Source of the DNA: Actinomycetes bacterium
GTDB taxonomy: Bacteria; Actinomycetota; Acidimicrobiia; Acidimicrobiales; RAAP-2
Reading direction: 5' to 3'
DNA length: 35,403 nucleotides
Assembly: GCA_021791145.1 (NCBI GenBank)
Contig: JAJYXE010000045.1
Span: 1-35,403, forward strand
Below the pieces are notes generated by a model that saw only the letters and a list, made by a program, of their open reading frames with translations, ran no database searches and was not told where the DNA came from. A program made the position numbers and the translations under genes. The first letter of the stretch is position 1; each line of letters begins with the position of its first letter. Positions 1 through 7,615 of this stretch are shown piece after piece.

Positions 1-144
1 ATAGGTGGTGAAGATGCCGGTCGTGATCGAGATGAACGACATCGGGATCGCGAAGGAGGCAAAGCGACGGAAGCTCCGCTTGAACTCCTGGCGGTAGCCG
101 AATTCCTCGAGTTGCTTGGCTGCTCGTGTGAGCTCGGTGGTCAT
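1..144 (-). CDS. APC-type amino acid permease, N-terminal fragment
   Basis: Only the first 48 codons lie in the window; the gene runs off the left edge. The translation opens MTTELTRAAKQLEEFGYRQE, a charged cytoplasmic stretch, and continues FKRSFRRFASFAIPMSFIS then ITTGIFTTY. The pattern GY-x-Q-E-x-K-R followed by a first membrane helix with an ITGIF-type motif is typical of the start of APC-superfamily amino acid/GABA permeases, which import amino acids or amines by ion or substrate coupling. The start is the ATG at 144, preceded by a purine-rich AAGGGGGG ribosome site. It lies 90 bases downstream of the deoR-family gene on the same strand, so the two may be co-transcribed. Family assignment rests on the N-terminus alone, and substrate cannot be told. 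Confidence 0.65.
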   Translation of the reverse strand, partial: MTTELTRAAKQLEEFGYRQEFKRSFRRFASFAIPMSFISITTGIFTTY

Positions 145-163
145 GCGCCCCCCTTGCGGTGTC

Positions 164-186
164 GACTGGGCCCGGTCGGCCCAGTC
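164..186. other. inverted repeat in permease leader
   Basis: Perfect 8-base arms, gactgggc and gcccagtc, around a 7-base loop, lying between the stop of the DeoR-type gene and the start of the permease. A wider pair, gtcgact at 161-167 and agtcgac at 211-217, flanks it. There is no T-run, so it may be an operator or RNA leader hairpin rather than a classical terminator. Confidence 0.3.
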
Positions 187-233
187 GGTGTGGTCTGCAA
201 ACTGCTGCTCAGTCGACCCCTGCCCCCCGACCG

Positions 234-1040
234 CTACGCCTCTGCACCTCCCGGGGGTCTCTCCACGTCCGCGACCAGCACGGTCGCGCCCACCGCGCGC
301 AGCTCGGCGAGCGATCGGTCCGTCACCCGGGAGTCCGTCACGACTGCGGTCACGTCCTGGAGGTCGCAGACCTTGCACAGGGCGATGTGGCCCACCTTGG
401 TGGCATCGGCGAGCACGTAGGTCTCGGCGGCGTGCTTCAGGACGATCTGGCGCGCAGCGACCTCGGCGGGGTAGTAGTCCGTGAGGCCGGCTGTGGGGTG
501 CACCGCGCCGGAACCGAGGATCGCCTTGTCGACGTAGAAGTCGCCGAGGAACCGTTCCGCCTGACGTCCTGAGAGCGCCATGTCACCGTGGCGCATCTGC
601 CCGCCGGTCACCAGCACCTCGACGCCCTCGTGGCTGTCCAGCGCTGCGGCGACCGGAAGTGACGGCGTGAGCACACGCCCGTGGAAGTCCCACGGCAGCT
701 GGCGCGCCACCTCGGCGACCGAAGTGCCCACGTCGAGCAGGATCGTGTTGCCGGGCGCGAGCAGCGAGACGACGAGCGACGCCATGGCCCGCTTGGCGGG
801 GAGCTCTCGACGTCTGCGTTCGTGCTCCGGCGGCTCGAAGGTGCGCGCGGGCACGCCACGGGCGCCGCCGTAGACACGCTCCAAGACTCCCTGGCTCTCG
901 AGCGCCACGAGGTCTCGACGCACGGTCTCGACCGACACCCCGAAGCGGGCGGAGAGCTCCCCGGCGCGCACCAGGGGCTGCCGTCGGATCGCCGCTGCGA
1001 TCGCCAGCCGGCGCTCCTCGGGGATGGTCGCCACGGCCAT
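234..1040 (-). CDS. DeoR/GlpR-family transcriptional regulator
   Basis: A 268-residue protein of normal family length. The N-terminal winged helix-turn-helix occupies about residues 5-60 and contains the signature helix FGVSVETVRRDLVAL followed by the wing ERVYGGARG. The remainder (about 80-235) is the DeoR C-terminal sensor domain, with the conserved LDVGTSVAEVA segment that in this family binds phosphosugars or related effectors. The ATG at 1040 is chosen because a GGAGGTGGGC ribosome site precedes it. Longer in-frame starts reach 1118 but would include the promoter. DeoR proteins usually repress a neighbouring catabolic or transport operon; here the adjacent target would be the permease at 1-144. 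Ligand unknown. Confidence 0.92.
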   Translation of the reverse strand: MAVATIPEERRLAIAAAIRRQPLVRAGELSARFGVSVETVRRDLVALESQGVLERVYGGARGVPARTFEPPEHERRRRELPAKRAMASLVVSLLAPGNTILLDVGTSVAEVARQLPWDFHGRVLTPSLPVAAALDSHEGVEVLVTGGQMRHGDMALSGRQAERFLGDFYVDKAILGSGAVHPTAGLTDYYPAEVAARQIVLKHAAETYVLADATKVGHIALCKVCDLQDVTAVVTDSRVTDRSLAELRAVGATVLVADVERPPGGAEA

Positions 1041-1089
1041 GCCCACCTCCATCTGTGGACAACCGAGGGGTAACGAGGATCTGTGTGTA

Positions 1090-1118
1090 GTTATAACCGA
1101 AGTCGTGGAATCTTGCAA
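1090..1118 (-). promoter_or_regulatory. sigma-70-like promoter for the DeoR-family gene
   Basis: On the minus strand TTGCAA (1118-1113) and TATAAC (1095-1090) are separated by exactly 17 bases, and the ATG at 1040 follows about 50 bases downstream. This is a good match to the housekeeping promoter consensus in otherwise GC-rich DNA. Confidence 0.5.
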
Positions 1119-1672
1119 GCACCGCGGGGCGTCAGAAGATTGGGTGAGATTGCGTAGTGCGCGAACGGCCCTGGGTCATCTCGCTGAGATCGACGAGCAC
1201 GCGTCTGCGCTCGACGACCTTGACGTCGTCGGCGTCGAGGCAGGGGCTGACGTTGGCGATGTCGTAGCCGTCTTTCGAGCAGATCTACCTCAGAGCCTGA
1301 AGACGCAGCCGTCCCACAGCGCGACAGGTCGCCGGCGAAGCACCCCGCGCAGTTTGATGTCGAGTCGCCGCGGGCAGCCCGCAGCAGCAAGGAAGAAGAC
1401 CCTGACGGGGCCTTCGACCGGGAGCGGGGCATAACGTGTGGCGTCCCGCGGTCGGCGAGTCGTCGAACGGAGCCACGTCGTTCCATAACAGCAGCGCTGG
1501 CGAGAGGAACGCACCCAGAGCGAGCCGCCGTGCGCTTGCACGTACTGGCTCGCCGCCTCCTCCACCTGCACCTGCACCTGCACAACTGCATAGTAGACGG
1601 AAGTACGTCCGGGAACTGCCGTTTCTCCAGGCTGGCCAGGGATGTTCGCTGCGGACGTCGACTCGTTGCTGA
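1119..1672. other. decayed intergenic DNA
   Basis: No intact gene is supported. On the minus strand, about 1132-1285 translates to a sensible-looking 51-codon tail (…YDIANVSPCLDADDVKVVE… ending SHPIF, stop at 1132-1134). It is closed upstream by an in-frame TAG and could be the 3' scrap of a lost gene; I do not recognise it. Around 1560-1580 there is a short tract of cacctg hexamer repeats. The rest shows only overlapping arginine-rich open frames in several phases, typical of non-coding GC-rich sequence. Confidence 0.3.
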
Positions 1673-2010
1673 CTACGCGAGGCGCAGCGGGATCGGGACC
1701 TCGACGAGCTCGAAAGCCTTTCGCAGGGCCTCGGTCGGCTCGAAGAGACGTCCGAAGGCGACGGTGGTTCCCGGCACCGTGGAGGGGTTGCGCGCGAGGT
1801 TCGCCAAGTGATCGAGAAGCCCTTGTGAGGTGCACTCCTTCCACTTGGGCGGTCGCCGCCCGGTCTGTGCGCTGCGGTGGCTCCTCGTCGCGGATTGTGA
1901 GCGGCGCCCAGGCCTTGCGCAGGTGCCATACGAGGTGAGCATCGAGGAGACAGAACAGACAGAGCAGATTGGACCGGCCTTGGTTTCGTTGCAGGTCGAC
2001 CAGGTAGAGT
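1673..2010 (-). pseudogene. degenerate IS1634-like transposase, C-terminal remnant
   Basis: Two minus-strand frames together spell the end of an IS1634/IS1549-type DDE transposase. The first (about 1990-1835) reads …LVWHLRKAWAPLTIRDEEPP…, matching the conserved YLVEWHLRQAWAPL-type segment. The second (about 1834-1673) reads …GLLDHLANLARNPST then VAFGRLFEPTEALRKAFELV, matching the family's terminal LL..LATLTRNT…PT.LQ..AFEL block. The switch of frame near 1830 and the missing N-terminal two thirds show the element is dead. Terminal inverted repeats were not found. Family assignment is from remembered motif similarity. Confidence 0.6.
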
Positions 2011-2590
2011 CGACTGGTTCACTGATTCACTGAGCGTCTACGATGCGTCGGTTCGCCGGCTTCACGCCCTTCATCGTATTTGCCACCTTGGGATACCAAC
2101 GTCCCGGGACGAGCACGACCTGCACGAAAGGTCCCTGTCGAACTTGTCGGAGAGGAGCGCGCCCTCCCCACGGCGCTCGCACAACCACCGTTGCTCTCGC
2201 GATCCGATCAGCCTCGCGCTCCTCCTCTCCTCCTGGCCAGTCCCATCCGGCCACCGTTACTGGAACGCACCTGTAGGTCCGAGCAGCGGTGGCTCACGGC
2301 GATGCGCGTGCTCGGCAGTCTCGCACGGCCAAGCGGTGACGATCGCCGGCAAGTTGAGGGGATGGAGCAGCTGGGCCGACACGCGCTCCGGCCCCGCCGT
2401 GGAGCGGACCCGGTGTCCATGTGCCCAGCCTCAGGCTGCCACAGCTGGGCCCGCTTGAACAAACGTCCCAAACTACGCACCACTCCTTGGAGCAATGTCC
2501 GTGGCCAGCGCAACGGGCCAGGGTTAGTGTGCCAATGACCGGTCGATGGACCTGCCGCCTGGAGCGATCGACGGGATCGGAGGCGAACGC
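2011..2590. other. intergenic region upstream of the hydroxyproline operon
   Basis: About 580 bases without a supported gene between the transposase remnant and the DapA-family gene. Short open frames in all phases have no recognisable motif. The perfect 8-base palindrome gaccggtc at 2537-2544 lies about 50 bases upstream of the first start codon, and GGAGG at 2579-2583 is the ribosome site for the ATG at 2591. No convincing -35/-10 pair was found. Confidence 0.4.
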
Positions 2591-3484
2591 ATGGAGAGAA
2601 GAGCTGAGCCGAGGTTCGAAGGCGTGTACGTGGCCATCGCCACGCCTTTCGGTCCGGACGGCGCGCTCGATCTCGACGCACTGGGTCGGAATTGCGAGCA
2701 GTTGATCGAGCGCGGGGTCCACGGCATCGTGCCGTGTGGTTCGCTCGGCGAGTACGAGGCGCTGACCGACGACGAGCGCTCGGGCGTCGTCAAGGCGACC
2801 CTGGACGCAGCAGCCGGACGCGTCGAGATCGTACCGGGGGTCTCGGGCAAGTCCGCCGCGGAGGCCCGGCGGTGGGCGGACGCGGCGGCCTCGCTCGGAT
2901 GCCGAGCCGTCATGTGCCTCCCCCCGACCGCGCACACGCCGACCCCTGACGAGGTCGTCGCCCACTTCGACGAGGTGGGACGGACCGGAGTCGAGATCAT
3001 CGCCTACAACAACCCCTTCTCGACCCGCGTGGACCTCACCCCGAGCCTGTTGTCTCGTCTGGCTGAGAACGACGCGATCGTGGCCGTGAAGGAGTTCTCT
3101 CAGGACGTCCGTCGAGTCGCGGCCATTCGTCAGTCGGCTCCTCGCCTCCAAGTCATCTGTGGTTGCGACGACACCTACGTCGAGGCGGCCCTCATGGGCG
3201 CGACGTGCTGGATCGCCGGGTTCGCCAACGCTTTCCCGGCGGCGTCGGTCGAGCTCCACGGCCTCTGCCGTGCTGGCCGGTGGGACGAAGCGATCGGCCT
3301 CTACCTGCGGATGCTCCCGCTTCTGCGCTGGGACGCGGACCCACGATTCGTGCAGGCGATCAAGCTTGCGATGGACGAGACGGGCTTCGTCGGCGGCGCG
3401 GTCCGCTTGCCTCGGCTGCCGCTGGTGCCCCAAGACGCCGACCAGGTCCGCCACCAGGTCCGCCAATTCGTCGAGAGCGATTGA
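2591..3484 (+). CDS. DapA-family lyase, probable pyrroline-4-hydroxy-2-carboxylate deaminase
   Basis: A 297-residue member of the dihydrodipicolinate synthase/N-acetylneuraminate lyase family, (beta/alpha)8 barrel Schiff-base enzymes. The family marker GTTGE appears as GSLGE at residues 50-54. The catalytic tyrosine is Y139 in IAYNNPFSTRVDL and the Schiff-base lysine is K167 in AVKEFSQD. True DapA is unlikely because the gene heads an operon with a hydroxyproline epimerase and dehydrogenase. In that setting the homologue (LhpC/HypD type) deaminates delta-1-pyrroline-4-hydroxy-2-carboxylate to alpha-ketoglutarate semialdehyde. The start ATG follows GGAGG with 7-base spacing, and the stop shares one base with the next ATG (TGATG), indicating translational coupling. 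The fold is certain; the substrate is inferred from context. Confidence 0.88.
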   Translation: MERRAEPRFEGVYVAIATPFGPDGALDLDALGRNCEQLIERGVHGIVPCGSLGEYEALTDDERSGVVKATLDAAAGRVEIVPGVSGKSAAEARRWADAAASLGCRAVMCLPPTAHTPTPDEVVAHFDEVGRTGVEIIAYNNPFSTRVDLTPSLLSRLAENDAIVAVKEFSQDVRRVAAIRQSAPRLQVICGCDDTYVEAALMGATCWIAGFANAFPAASVELHGLCRAGRWDEAIGLYLRMLPLLRWDADPRFVQAIKLAMDETGFVGGAVRLPRLPLVPQDADQVRHQVRQFVESD

Positions 3485-4497
3485 TGCGGTCGAGCCTGGT
3501 CGTCACCGCCGTCGACAGCCACACCGAAGGCATGCCGACGCGGGTCGTGACGGGAGGGTTCGGCGAGCTGCCGGGCGACACCATGGCCGATCGGCGGCTC
3601 TACGTCATCCACGAGCGCGACCACATCCGCCGCTTCCTCATGCACGAGCCGCGCGGGCACAGCGCGATGTCCGGCGCCGTCCTGCAGCGACCCACGCGCC
3701 CGGACGCCGACGTCGGCGTCGTGTTCATCGAAGTGTCGGGATGCCTCCCGATGTGCGGGCACGGCACCATCGGCGCCGCCACCGTGCTCGTCGAGACCGG
3801 CATGGTCGAAGTCAAGGAGCCCGAGACGGTCATCCGCTTCGACACGCCCGCCGGGCTCGTCAGCGCCTCGGTCGACGTGCAGGAGGGCCACGCGACGAGC
3901 GTCACCATCCGCAACGTCCCGGCCTACTTGCACCTGCGCGACGCGACGGTCGAGGTTCCCGGCATCGGCCCCGTGGTGCTGGACCTCGCATGGGGCGGCA
4001 ATTTCTACGCCATCTTGCCCGCGGCGGCACTCGGCCTCCAGGTCGACCCCGGCGCGCACGACCAGCTGATCCAGGCAGGTCTCGCCGTCATGGCCGCGGT
4101 CAACGACCAGCTGCAGTTCTGTCACCCCGAGCACACCACGGTCGACTACTGCCACCACGTCATGCTCACCGAACCAGGCGACGGCGAGGTGTCCGGGCGG
4201 GCCGCCACCGCGATCCACCCGGGCTGGCTGGACCGCTCACCGTGCGGCACGGGCACGAGCGCCCGCATGGCGCAGCTCCACGCCCGGGGGGCGCTCGGTC
4301 TCGAGCAGGACTACGTCCACGCGTCGGTGATCGGCTCCCGCTTCGTCGGACGGCTCCTCGGCACGGCGAAGGTCGGCGAGTTCGACGCGGTCCTGCCGAG
4401 CTTCCGGGGCAGAGCCTGGATCACGGGCCTCGCCAGCTATCTGCTCGACCCCGACGACCCCTACCCGACGGGGTTCCTGCTCGGCCGACAGGATTGA
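3484..4497 (+). CDS. proline racemase family, 4-hydroxyproline 2-epimerase
   Basis: A 337-residue cofactor-independent racemase/epimerase. Both catalytic cysteines are present: C91 in PMCGHGTIGAA and C254 in RSPCGTGTSARMA. Two cysteines distinguish racemases/epimerases from the related trans-3-hydroxyproline dehydratases, which replace one with threonine. The N-terminal VDSHTEGMPTRVV is also family-typical. Such enzymes interconvert trans-4-hydroxy-L-proline and cis-4-hydroxy-D-proline, the first step of bacterial hydroxyproline catabolism. The downstream D-amino-acid type dehydrogenase and upstream deaminase support that role over proline racemase. The ATG overlaps the upstream stop by one base, and the stop overlaps the next gene's TTG. 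Confidence 0.92.
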   Translation: MRSSLVVTAVDSHTEGMPTRVVTGGFGELPGDTMADRRLYVIHERDHIRRFLMHEPRGHSAMSGAVLQRPTRPDADVGVVFIEVSGCLPMCGHGTIGAATVLVETGMVEVKEPETVIRFDTPAGLVSASVDVQEGHATSVTIRNVPAYLHLRDATVEVPGIGPVVLDLAWGGNFYAILPAAALGLQVDPGAHDQLIQAGLAVMAAVNDQLQFCHPEHTTVDYCHHVMLTEPGDGEVSGRAATAIHPGWLDRSPCGTGTSARMAQLHARGALGLEQDYVHASVIGSRFVGRLLGTAKVGEFDAVLPSFRGRAWITGLASYLLDPDDPYPTGFLLGRQD

Positions 4498-5699
4498 GCG
4501 AGCTCGCCGGCCCGAAGTGGAGCGACGAGCTCCCTGCGGGCGCAGACGTCGTGGTCGTGGGCGCCGGCATCGTGGGCGCCGCCATCGCCGCCCGACTGGC
4601 GAGGGCCGGTGCGGAGGTGTGCCTCCTCGAGCGATCAGGGCCCGCCGCCGGTTCCAGCTCGTCAGGAGAGGGCAACCTGCTCGTCTCGGACAAGCTCCCG
4701 GGCCCGGAGCTGGACCTCGCGCTGCGCAGCCTCGTCCTCTGGCAGGAGGTCGACGCCGAGGCCGCCGAACGGATCGAGCTCGAGCGCAAGGGCGGGCTCG
4801 TGGTGGCGTGGGACGAGGCGCAGCTCGCGGCGCTCCAGGCCCTCGCCGCGGCACAGGAGGCCGCCGGTGTCGCGATCCGCCACCTGGGCGGCACCGAGCT
4901 CGTCGACGCCGAGCCGCACCTCAGTGGCGAGGTGGCCGGGGCGGTCTTCTACGAGGCCGACTCCCAGGTACAGCCGATGTACGCGGTCGCCCACCTGCTC
5001 GCGCAGGCCGCGGCCAATGGCTGTCGAATGATGCGGGGTACCGAAGTGTGCGGGTGGCGTACCACTCCGAGGGGCTCGCAGGCGCTCGAGACGACGCTCG
5101 GGTCGCTACGGGTCGGCACGGCGGTCGTGAACGCCGCGGGGTCCTGGGCGGGAGAGCTCGCCGCGCGCTTGGGATCCGACCTCCCTGTCGCTCCGCGCAG
5201 GGGGCACGTGCTCGTGACCGAGCCGATGCCCGTCGTCACGGCCCACAAGGTCTACGAGGCCGACTACGTGGGCTCGATCCACGACCAGGACGACGGATGG
5301 CGCTGCTCGAGCGTCGTGGAGGCGACCGCCAGCGGCACGATGCTGCTCGGCTCTTCCCGTGAGCTCGTGGGCTGGTCGGCGGTGCCGGACCCCCAGATCG
5401 TCGCCAGCATCGCCGCGAGGGCGATCAGGCTGTTCCGGGGGCTGGCCGCCGCCAAACTGCTGCGGACGTACGTGGGGTTCCGGCCTGCGACGCCCGACCG
5501 GCTCCCGGCGATCGGATGGGACGCTCGCGTCCCTGGGCTGCTGCACGCGACCGGCCACGAGGGTGCGGGCATCGGCCTTTCCCTCGCGACCGCCGAAGCC
5601 GTGCAGTGCCTCCTCTGCAAGACGGTGCCACCGGTAGGGCTGCAACCCTTCGATCCGGCTCGCTTCTCGAAGACGACCGAGACCCGACCGGAGCCGTGA
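4494..5699 (+). CDS. DadA-like FAD oxidoreductase, probable D-hydroxyproline dehydrogenase catalytic subunit
   Basis: A 401-residue FAD-dependent DAO-family enzyme. The dinucleotide-binding motif GAGIVG is at residues 23-28, followed by E46 (LLERSGPAAG) for the FAD ribose. The C-terminal GFRPATPDRLPAIGW and ATGHEGAGIGLSLATAEAV blocks are conserved in DadA, glycine oxidase and HcnC/LhpB-type subunits. It most likely oxidises cis-4-hydroxy-D-proline to the pyrroline and passes electrons to the iron-sulfur partner encoded next. The start is taken as TTG at 4494, overlapping the upstream TGA (TTGA). It is the only candidate that leaves the FAD motif intact, but its ribosome site is weak. Exact substrate (D-hydroxyproline, D-proline or both) is inferred. 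Confidence 0.87.
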   Translation: MSELAGPKWSDELPAGADVVVVGAGIVGAAIAARLARAGAEVCLLERSGPAAGSSSSGEGNLLVSDKLPGPELDLALRSLVLWQEVDAEAAERIELERKGGLVVAWDEAQLAALQALAAAQEAAGVAIRHLGGTELVDAEPHLSGEVAGAVFYEADSQVQPMYAVAHLLAQAAANGCRMMRGTEVCGWRTTPRGSQALETTLGSLRVGTAVVNAAGSWAGELAARLGSDLPVAPRRGHVLVTEPMPVVTAHKVYEADYVGSIHDQDDGWRCSSVVEATASGTMLLGSSRELVGWSAVPDPQIVASIAARAIRLFRGLAAAKLLRTYVGFRPATPDRLPAIGWDARVPGLLHATGHEGAGIGLSLATAEAVQCLLCKTVPPVGLQPFDPARFSKTTETRPEP

Positions 5700-5700
5700 T

Positions 5701-7515
5701 GTGACAGACCTCGAGGTGCACTTCACGTTCGACGGCCGGCCGCTCGAAGCCCCGCTCGGTGCGAGCGTCGCGTCCGCCCTTCTCGCCAACGGGGTCCGGT
5801 CCTGGCGTCGCACCCGGTCGACGGGCGCAGCGCGCGGGCTCCTGTGCGGGATCGGCAACTGCTTCGACTGCCTCGTCGACGTGGGCTCCGCGCACGCGGT
5901 GCGCGCGTGCGTCACGCCGCTGCACGAGGGCGACGCGCTCCGCACGTCGGTGTCGCGGGGCTCCATCGAGGTCGGGCCACTCGAGAAGCGCTCTGGCGAA
6001 GACACGGGGGGCGCCAGGGCGGCGGGGAACGCCGCACGAGCGCTGCGCGGTGACGTCCTCGTGGTCGGGGGAGGTCCGGCGGGACTGGCGGCCGCCGAGG
6101 CCGCGATCGGACGCGGGGTCTCGGTCGTGCTCGTCGACAATGCAGCGCGACTAGGAGGCCAGCTGTACCGCCAGCCATCGTCGGACCAGACAGGAGGTGC
6201 CAGGCCGATCGGCCCCCAGCTCGCGGCTCGCCATCCGAGGCTCGCCGACCCACCGGGGCTCGTCGTCGCCACCGGGGCCGCGGTCTGGCAGCTCCGCGCC
6301 GCACCGGGCGGCGTCGTCGCGTGGCTGGAGGATGGAAGACGGGTCCAGGCGACCGCCGCGGTGCTCGCCCCGGGCGCCACCGAGCTCCTCGTCCCCTTCC
6401 CCGGCTGGGAGCTGCCGGGCGTGGTCAGCGCAGGCGCCGCCCAGTCCCTGCTCAAGGCGCACGGTCAGCTGGTCGGTCGCCGGCTGCTGGTCGCGGGGTC
6501 CGGTCCGTTCCTCTTCCCGGTCGCCACCAGCCTGGCGGACGCCGGTGCCGAGGTCCTCGCCGTCGTCGAAGCCTTGCCGGCCGGCCGGCTGACGCCGATC
6601 TTCGCGGCGCTGGCGCACCATCCGAGCAAGGCGAGCGAGGCTGCCGCCTACGTCGCCTCCCTCGCCCGGCGCGGCGTCCCCATCCGGACCAACCGGGTGA
6701 TCGCACGCTGCGAACCAGGGAGCGACGGCGCGCTGCGGCAGGCGGTGGTCATCCCGACTGTAGAGGCGCGCGACGGGTTCGGATCCAGGGACTTCCGCGG
6801 GCGCGTGTACGACGTGGACGCGGTCTGCACCTCCTATGGGTTCGTCCCGCGCCTCGAGCTCGCCCGGCAGCTGGGTGTGGACGAAGTGCGTCTTCCTGGG
6901 CAGCCGTTCTCAGCGGTCGCGTGCGACGCCGCCCAGGCCACCTCCGTGCCCGGCGTCTTCGCCGCAGGCGAAGTGACCGGCATCGCCGGCGGAGAGGTGG
7001 CTGCGCTCGAAGGCTCGGTGGCGGGCGCCTCGGCTGCTGCCTACTGCCTCGGGCGGGCGCTGCGGGCTCAGGACGGCTGCAGCCCTTCAGACGATGGCGG
7101 CGATCGTCACCCCGGCGTGACGATCGGCCGGAGGCTGCGGCGGGCTCGACGGTTCGCAGAGCGCCTCAGCCATGTGTACGGTCACTCCGTCCCGCTCGGG
7201 CTCATCAGTGACGAGACGGTCGTGTGCCGCTGCGAGGACGTGCACGCAGGAGCGATCTTCGCCGCACTCGGCGCCGGAGCGATGACGGCGAGGGAGGTGC
7301 GGAATGTGACGCGTTGCGGGATGGGTTACTGCCAGGGGAGGACCTGTGGTCCCCTGGTGCAGCTGATCCTGGCCGAGGCGCTCGGTACCGGCACCTCGCA
7401 GGTCGGCGACCTGCACAAGCGCCCCGTGGCGACTCCCGTCCCGCTCGCGGTGGTCGCGCAGGTTGCGAGCCCAGGTATGGGGACGGGGACGTCCACTGCA
7501 ACGACGAGCTCGTGA
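5701..7515 (+). CDS. fused [2Fe-2S]-FAD/NAD-BFD oxidoreductase, D-hydroxyproline dehydrogenase electron-transfer subunit
   Basis: A 604-residue three-part protein. Residues 1-85 form a plant-type [2Fe-2S] domain with cysteines C49, C54, C57 and C70. Residues about 117-480 form a pyridine nucleotide-disulfide type FAD domain (GGGPAG at 123-128, GGQLYRQ, later GVFAAGEVTGIAGG). Residues about 505-560 form a BFD-like [2Fe-2S] domain with C509 and C511 (CRCED) and C539, C544 and C549 nearby. In LhpBEF or HcnABC-type dehydrogenases the first [2Fe-2S] domain is often a separate small subunit; here it is fused. The GTG start lies one base after the previous stop, with GGAG upstream. With the DadA-like subunit it should form a membrane- or quinone-linked dye-reducing dehydrogenase complex. 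Confidence 0.88.
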   Translation: MTDLEVHFTFDGRPLEAPLGASVASALLANGVRSWRRTRSTGAARGLLCGIGNCFDCLVDVGSAHAVRACVTPLHEGDALRTSVSRGSIEVGPLEKRSGEDTGGARAAGNAARALRGDVLVVGGGPAGLAAAEAAIGRGVSVVLVDNAARLGGQLYRQPSSDQTGGARPIGPQLAARHPRLADPPGLVVATGAAVWQLRAAPGGVVAWLEDGRRVQATAAVLAPGATELLVPFPGWELPGVVSAGAAQSLLKAHGQLVGRRLLVAGSGPFLFPVATSLADAGAEVLAVVEALPAGRLTPIFAALAHHPSKASEAAAYVASLARRGVPIRTNRVIARCEPGSDGALRQAVVIPTVEARDGFGSRDFRGRVYDVDAVCTSYGFVPRLELARQLGVDEVRLPGQPFSAVACDAAQATSVPGVFAAGEVTGIAGGEVAALEGSVAGASAAAYCLGRALRAQDGCSPSDDGGDRHPGVTIGRRLRRARRFAERLSHVYGHSVPLGLISDETVVCRCEDVHAGAIFAALGAGAMTAREVRNVTRCGMGYCQGRTCGPLVQLILAEALGTGTSQVGDLHKRPVATPVPLAVVAQVASPGMGTGTSTATTSS

Positions 7516-7523
7516 GACCCGAC

Positions 7524-7540
7524 GACCGCCTGGCGCGGTC
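7524..7540. promoter_or_regulatory. inverted repeat GACCG-N7-CGGTC upstream of the PucR gene
   Basis: Perfect 5-base arms in the 100-base gap between the dehydrogenase gene and the PucR start. Related arms occur at 10451-10465 (5-base spacer) and as the palindrome gaccggtc at 2537-2544. It is a candidate operator, but the arms are short and the spacing varies. Confidence 0.25.
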
Positions 7541-7615
7541 GGCGGATCGCCGGCCCCGGGTCTAGATTCGCCAGCGATCGGCCGGGATGGGCCGCAAGCC
7601 GGGGGGGCGAACTCT

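Noticed and set aside
1556..1584. cacctg hexamer tract as a tandem-repeat array or regulatory site
   Set aside because: Only a few imperfect units in decayed non-coding DNA with no flanking structure.
2027..2254. Possible 75-codon minus-strand gene beside the IS1634-like remnant
   Set aside because: No motif, no ribosome site, and the region is out of phase with the transposase remnant; probably chance.
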